From Gammaproteobacteria bacterium (lineage in GTDB: Bacteria > Pseudomonadota > Gammaproteobacteria > Ga0077554 > Ga007554), in the NCBI GenBank assembly GCA_040183005.1, contig JAMPIW010000007.1, forward strand, positions 1,496,188-1,560,187: a DNA stretch of 64,000 bases, in the 5' to 3' direction. Within the stretch, counting starts at the first letter, position 1; each line of letters begins with the position of its first letter. Both the position numbers and the translations under genes were made by a program. The notes under the pieces are model-generated. The model searched no databases and had not been told where the DNA came from. It saw only the letters and a program-made list of their open reading frames with translations. Positions 63,204-64,000 of this stretch are shown in pieces.

Positions 63204-64000
63204 CTACTCACCCCCGATTAAGTTGACCTCACCCGCGAGAGCCATTTGAATCGCAAGAAGAGGATTATGCCCCTTGTTGGCCATGGTTTGCAGATAGCTT
63301 GATATTCGGCAATAAGCCTGAGCATAAATCTCTGAGCGGAAACAGCCTGAGACCTTTTGCTTCACCTTGGACATTCTCAAATCACGCTCGGCCCGATTAT
63401 TGGTGAAGGAGACATGCGGGTTTTTGGCGAACAGCAGGACGGATGCCTCATGTTTTTGCAATCGCTCCAGCAGATTGTGCGCATCTGACTTGGCGAGTTT
63501 GCCGCGTTTGCCGCTGGGCTTTTGGGGAATAGGTGGAAGCTCTTTTTCGCCACGGGTGAGAATCGTGCGGTAGCGCTTTTGCAACCGCGCCAGCGCTTCA
63601 TCGGTCAATCTCTTTTCCGTGCTTCTGGAGACGGTGGCGCAGCTCTCCTGTAAAAGGCGTTTCATGTGGCGCGCCCAGGCGTAGTCATTGGCGTCAACAA
63701 TGAACGTCAATTCGCGCAGCAGATGCGAGCCGCACAGGCCGTGAGAGCAGTGATCATAGGACAAGTAGGATGACCAACAGTCATGGATAATGGCGCCACC
63801 GTAGCGCGGAATAATATCAATCGACGAAATCGCTGCCGTGCCCCGTTTTCGATGTAAAAACTTGAGGGTGATCTCCCCTGCGGAGTACACGTGTATCCAG
63901 TGGTTTTGCTTATCCACCCGCAAGGAGGTCTCATCCACATGCATAGAGGGTGCTTTCAGCAGCTGTGCGGTGGCGTGCTGCTCCCACCGCTCCAAGGCAC
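63204..64000 (-). CDS. IS66-family transposase, partial (continues past the window)
   Basis: The minus-strand frame enters from the right edge and ends at 63204. It shows IS66 core motifs '[20 protein letters not shown]', '[13 protein letters not shown]' and '[33 protein letters not shown]'. About 264 residues of the C-terminal core are visible; the zinc-finger N-terminus is outside. It is a different IS66 lineage from the copy at 6156-8497, by motif differences such as DETSLR versus DETPVQ. Confidence 0.88.
   Translation of the reverse strand, partial: ALERWEQHATAQLLKAPSMHVDETSLRVDKQNHWIHVYSAGEITLKFLHRKRGTAAISSIDIIPRYGGAIIHDCWSSYLSYDHCSHGLCGSHLLRELTFIVDANDYAWARHMKRLLQESCATVSRSTEKRLTDEALARLQKRYRTILTRGEKELPPIPQKPSGKRGKLAKSDAHNLLERLQKHEASVLLFAKNPHVSFTNNRAERDLRMSKVKQKVSGCFRSEIYAQAYCRISSYLQTMANKGHNPLLAIQMALAGEVNLIGGE

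Overview
The window reads as a chromosomal segment of a gammaproteobacterium. Its housekeeping blocks have gammaproteobacterial gene order (rhodanese-gpmI-envC-ctpA; phoB-phoR-pst-phoU; dnaQ-rnhA-yafS-like beside gloB-mltD), and it carries srkA, a short PutA and dnaE. No rRNA, tRNA or CRISPR was recognised. Genus cannot be assigned from this sequence; a Chromatiales-like relative is only a guess.

Layout. 1-5.2 kb: rhodanese protein, ArsR regulator, gpmI, envC, ctpA. 5.2-8.9 kb: a palindromic repeat and an IS30 element split by an IS66 element, with an exact 8-bp target duplication. 8.9-15.9 kb: the complete phosphate regulon phoB-phoR-pstS-pstCAB-phoU on the minus strand, with three Pho boxes and a terminator-like hairpin between pstS and pstC. 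16-25 kb: a possible small RNA, arfB, a RES/Xre toxin-antitoxin pair, srkA, an FKBP isomerase, an ankyrin protein, dnaQ, rnhA, a yafS-like methyltransferase. 24.6-27.5 kb: gloB and mltD. 27.6-34.5 kb: a wrecked type I restriction-modification locus (hsdR, a RhuM/Fic gene carrying an IS3 element, hsdS and hsdM remnants). 34.6-40.6 kb: cca, a ydcF-like gene, a 45-residue membrane protein and putA. 54-61 kb: rtcB-archease, a lysine-rich AT-hook protein, dnaE, a DUF3579 gene. 61-64 kb: a second RES/Xre pair with a broken toxin, a REP/RAYT element, an RHS remnant and a partial IS66-family transposase.

The most interesting block is 41.0-52.1 kb. A good sigma-54 promoter (GGCACG-N4-TTGA, 41051-41064) precedes a same-strand run of genes: two paralogous acidic/glycine-zipper proteins, an HEVGH metallopeptidase-like protein, a Cna-B-like plus large unknown protein, a divergent PLP-dependent oxoamine-synthase-like enzyme, a peptidoglycan-binding protein, an M35-like HEPFH peptidase, a peptidoglycan-binding/OmpA/DUF4056 protein, a possible 25-residue peptide, and an amidohydrolase. 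A sigma-54 activator with an atypical N-terminal domain closes the block in convergent orientation, and an (ATTTGC)8 repeat lies upstream of it. None of the envelope-type proteins has a classical signal peptide, but four of them begin with a similar short aromatic/acidic motif (FEFNPE, MEYNPE, FDFESP, WEFAFSP). I read this as one regulated envelope- or secretion-related system without an obvious named counterpart. Several of its genes carry single-base frameshifts, some at homopolymers, so either sequencing error or early decay must be considered.

Mobile and repeated DNA is unusually instructive here. There are two copies of a 236-238-bp non-coding element with 17-bp terminal inverted repeats and 5-bp target duplications, four copies of a CACGAAA-type palindromic intergenic element, and a degenerate duplicate of the RAYT gene. 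IS insertions can be removed in silico to restore their host genes exactly.
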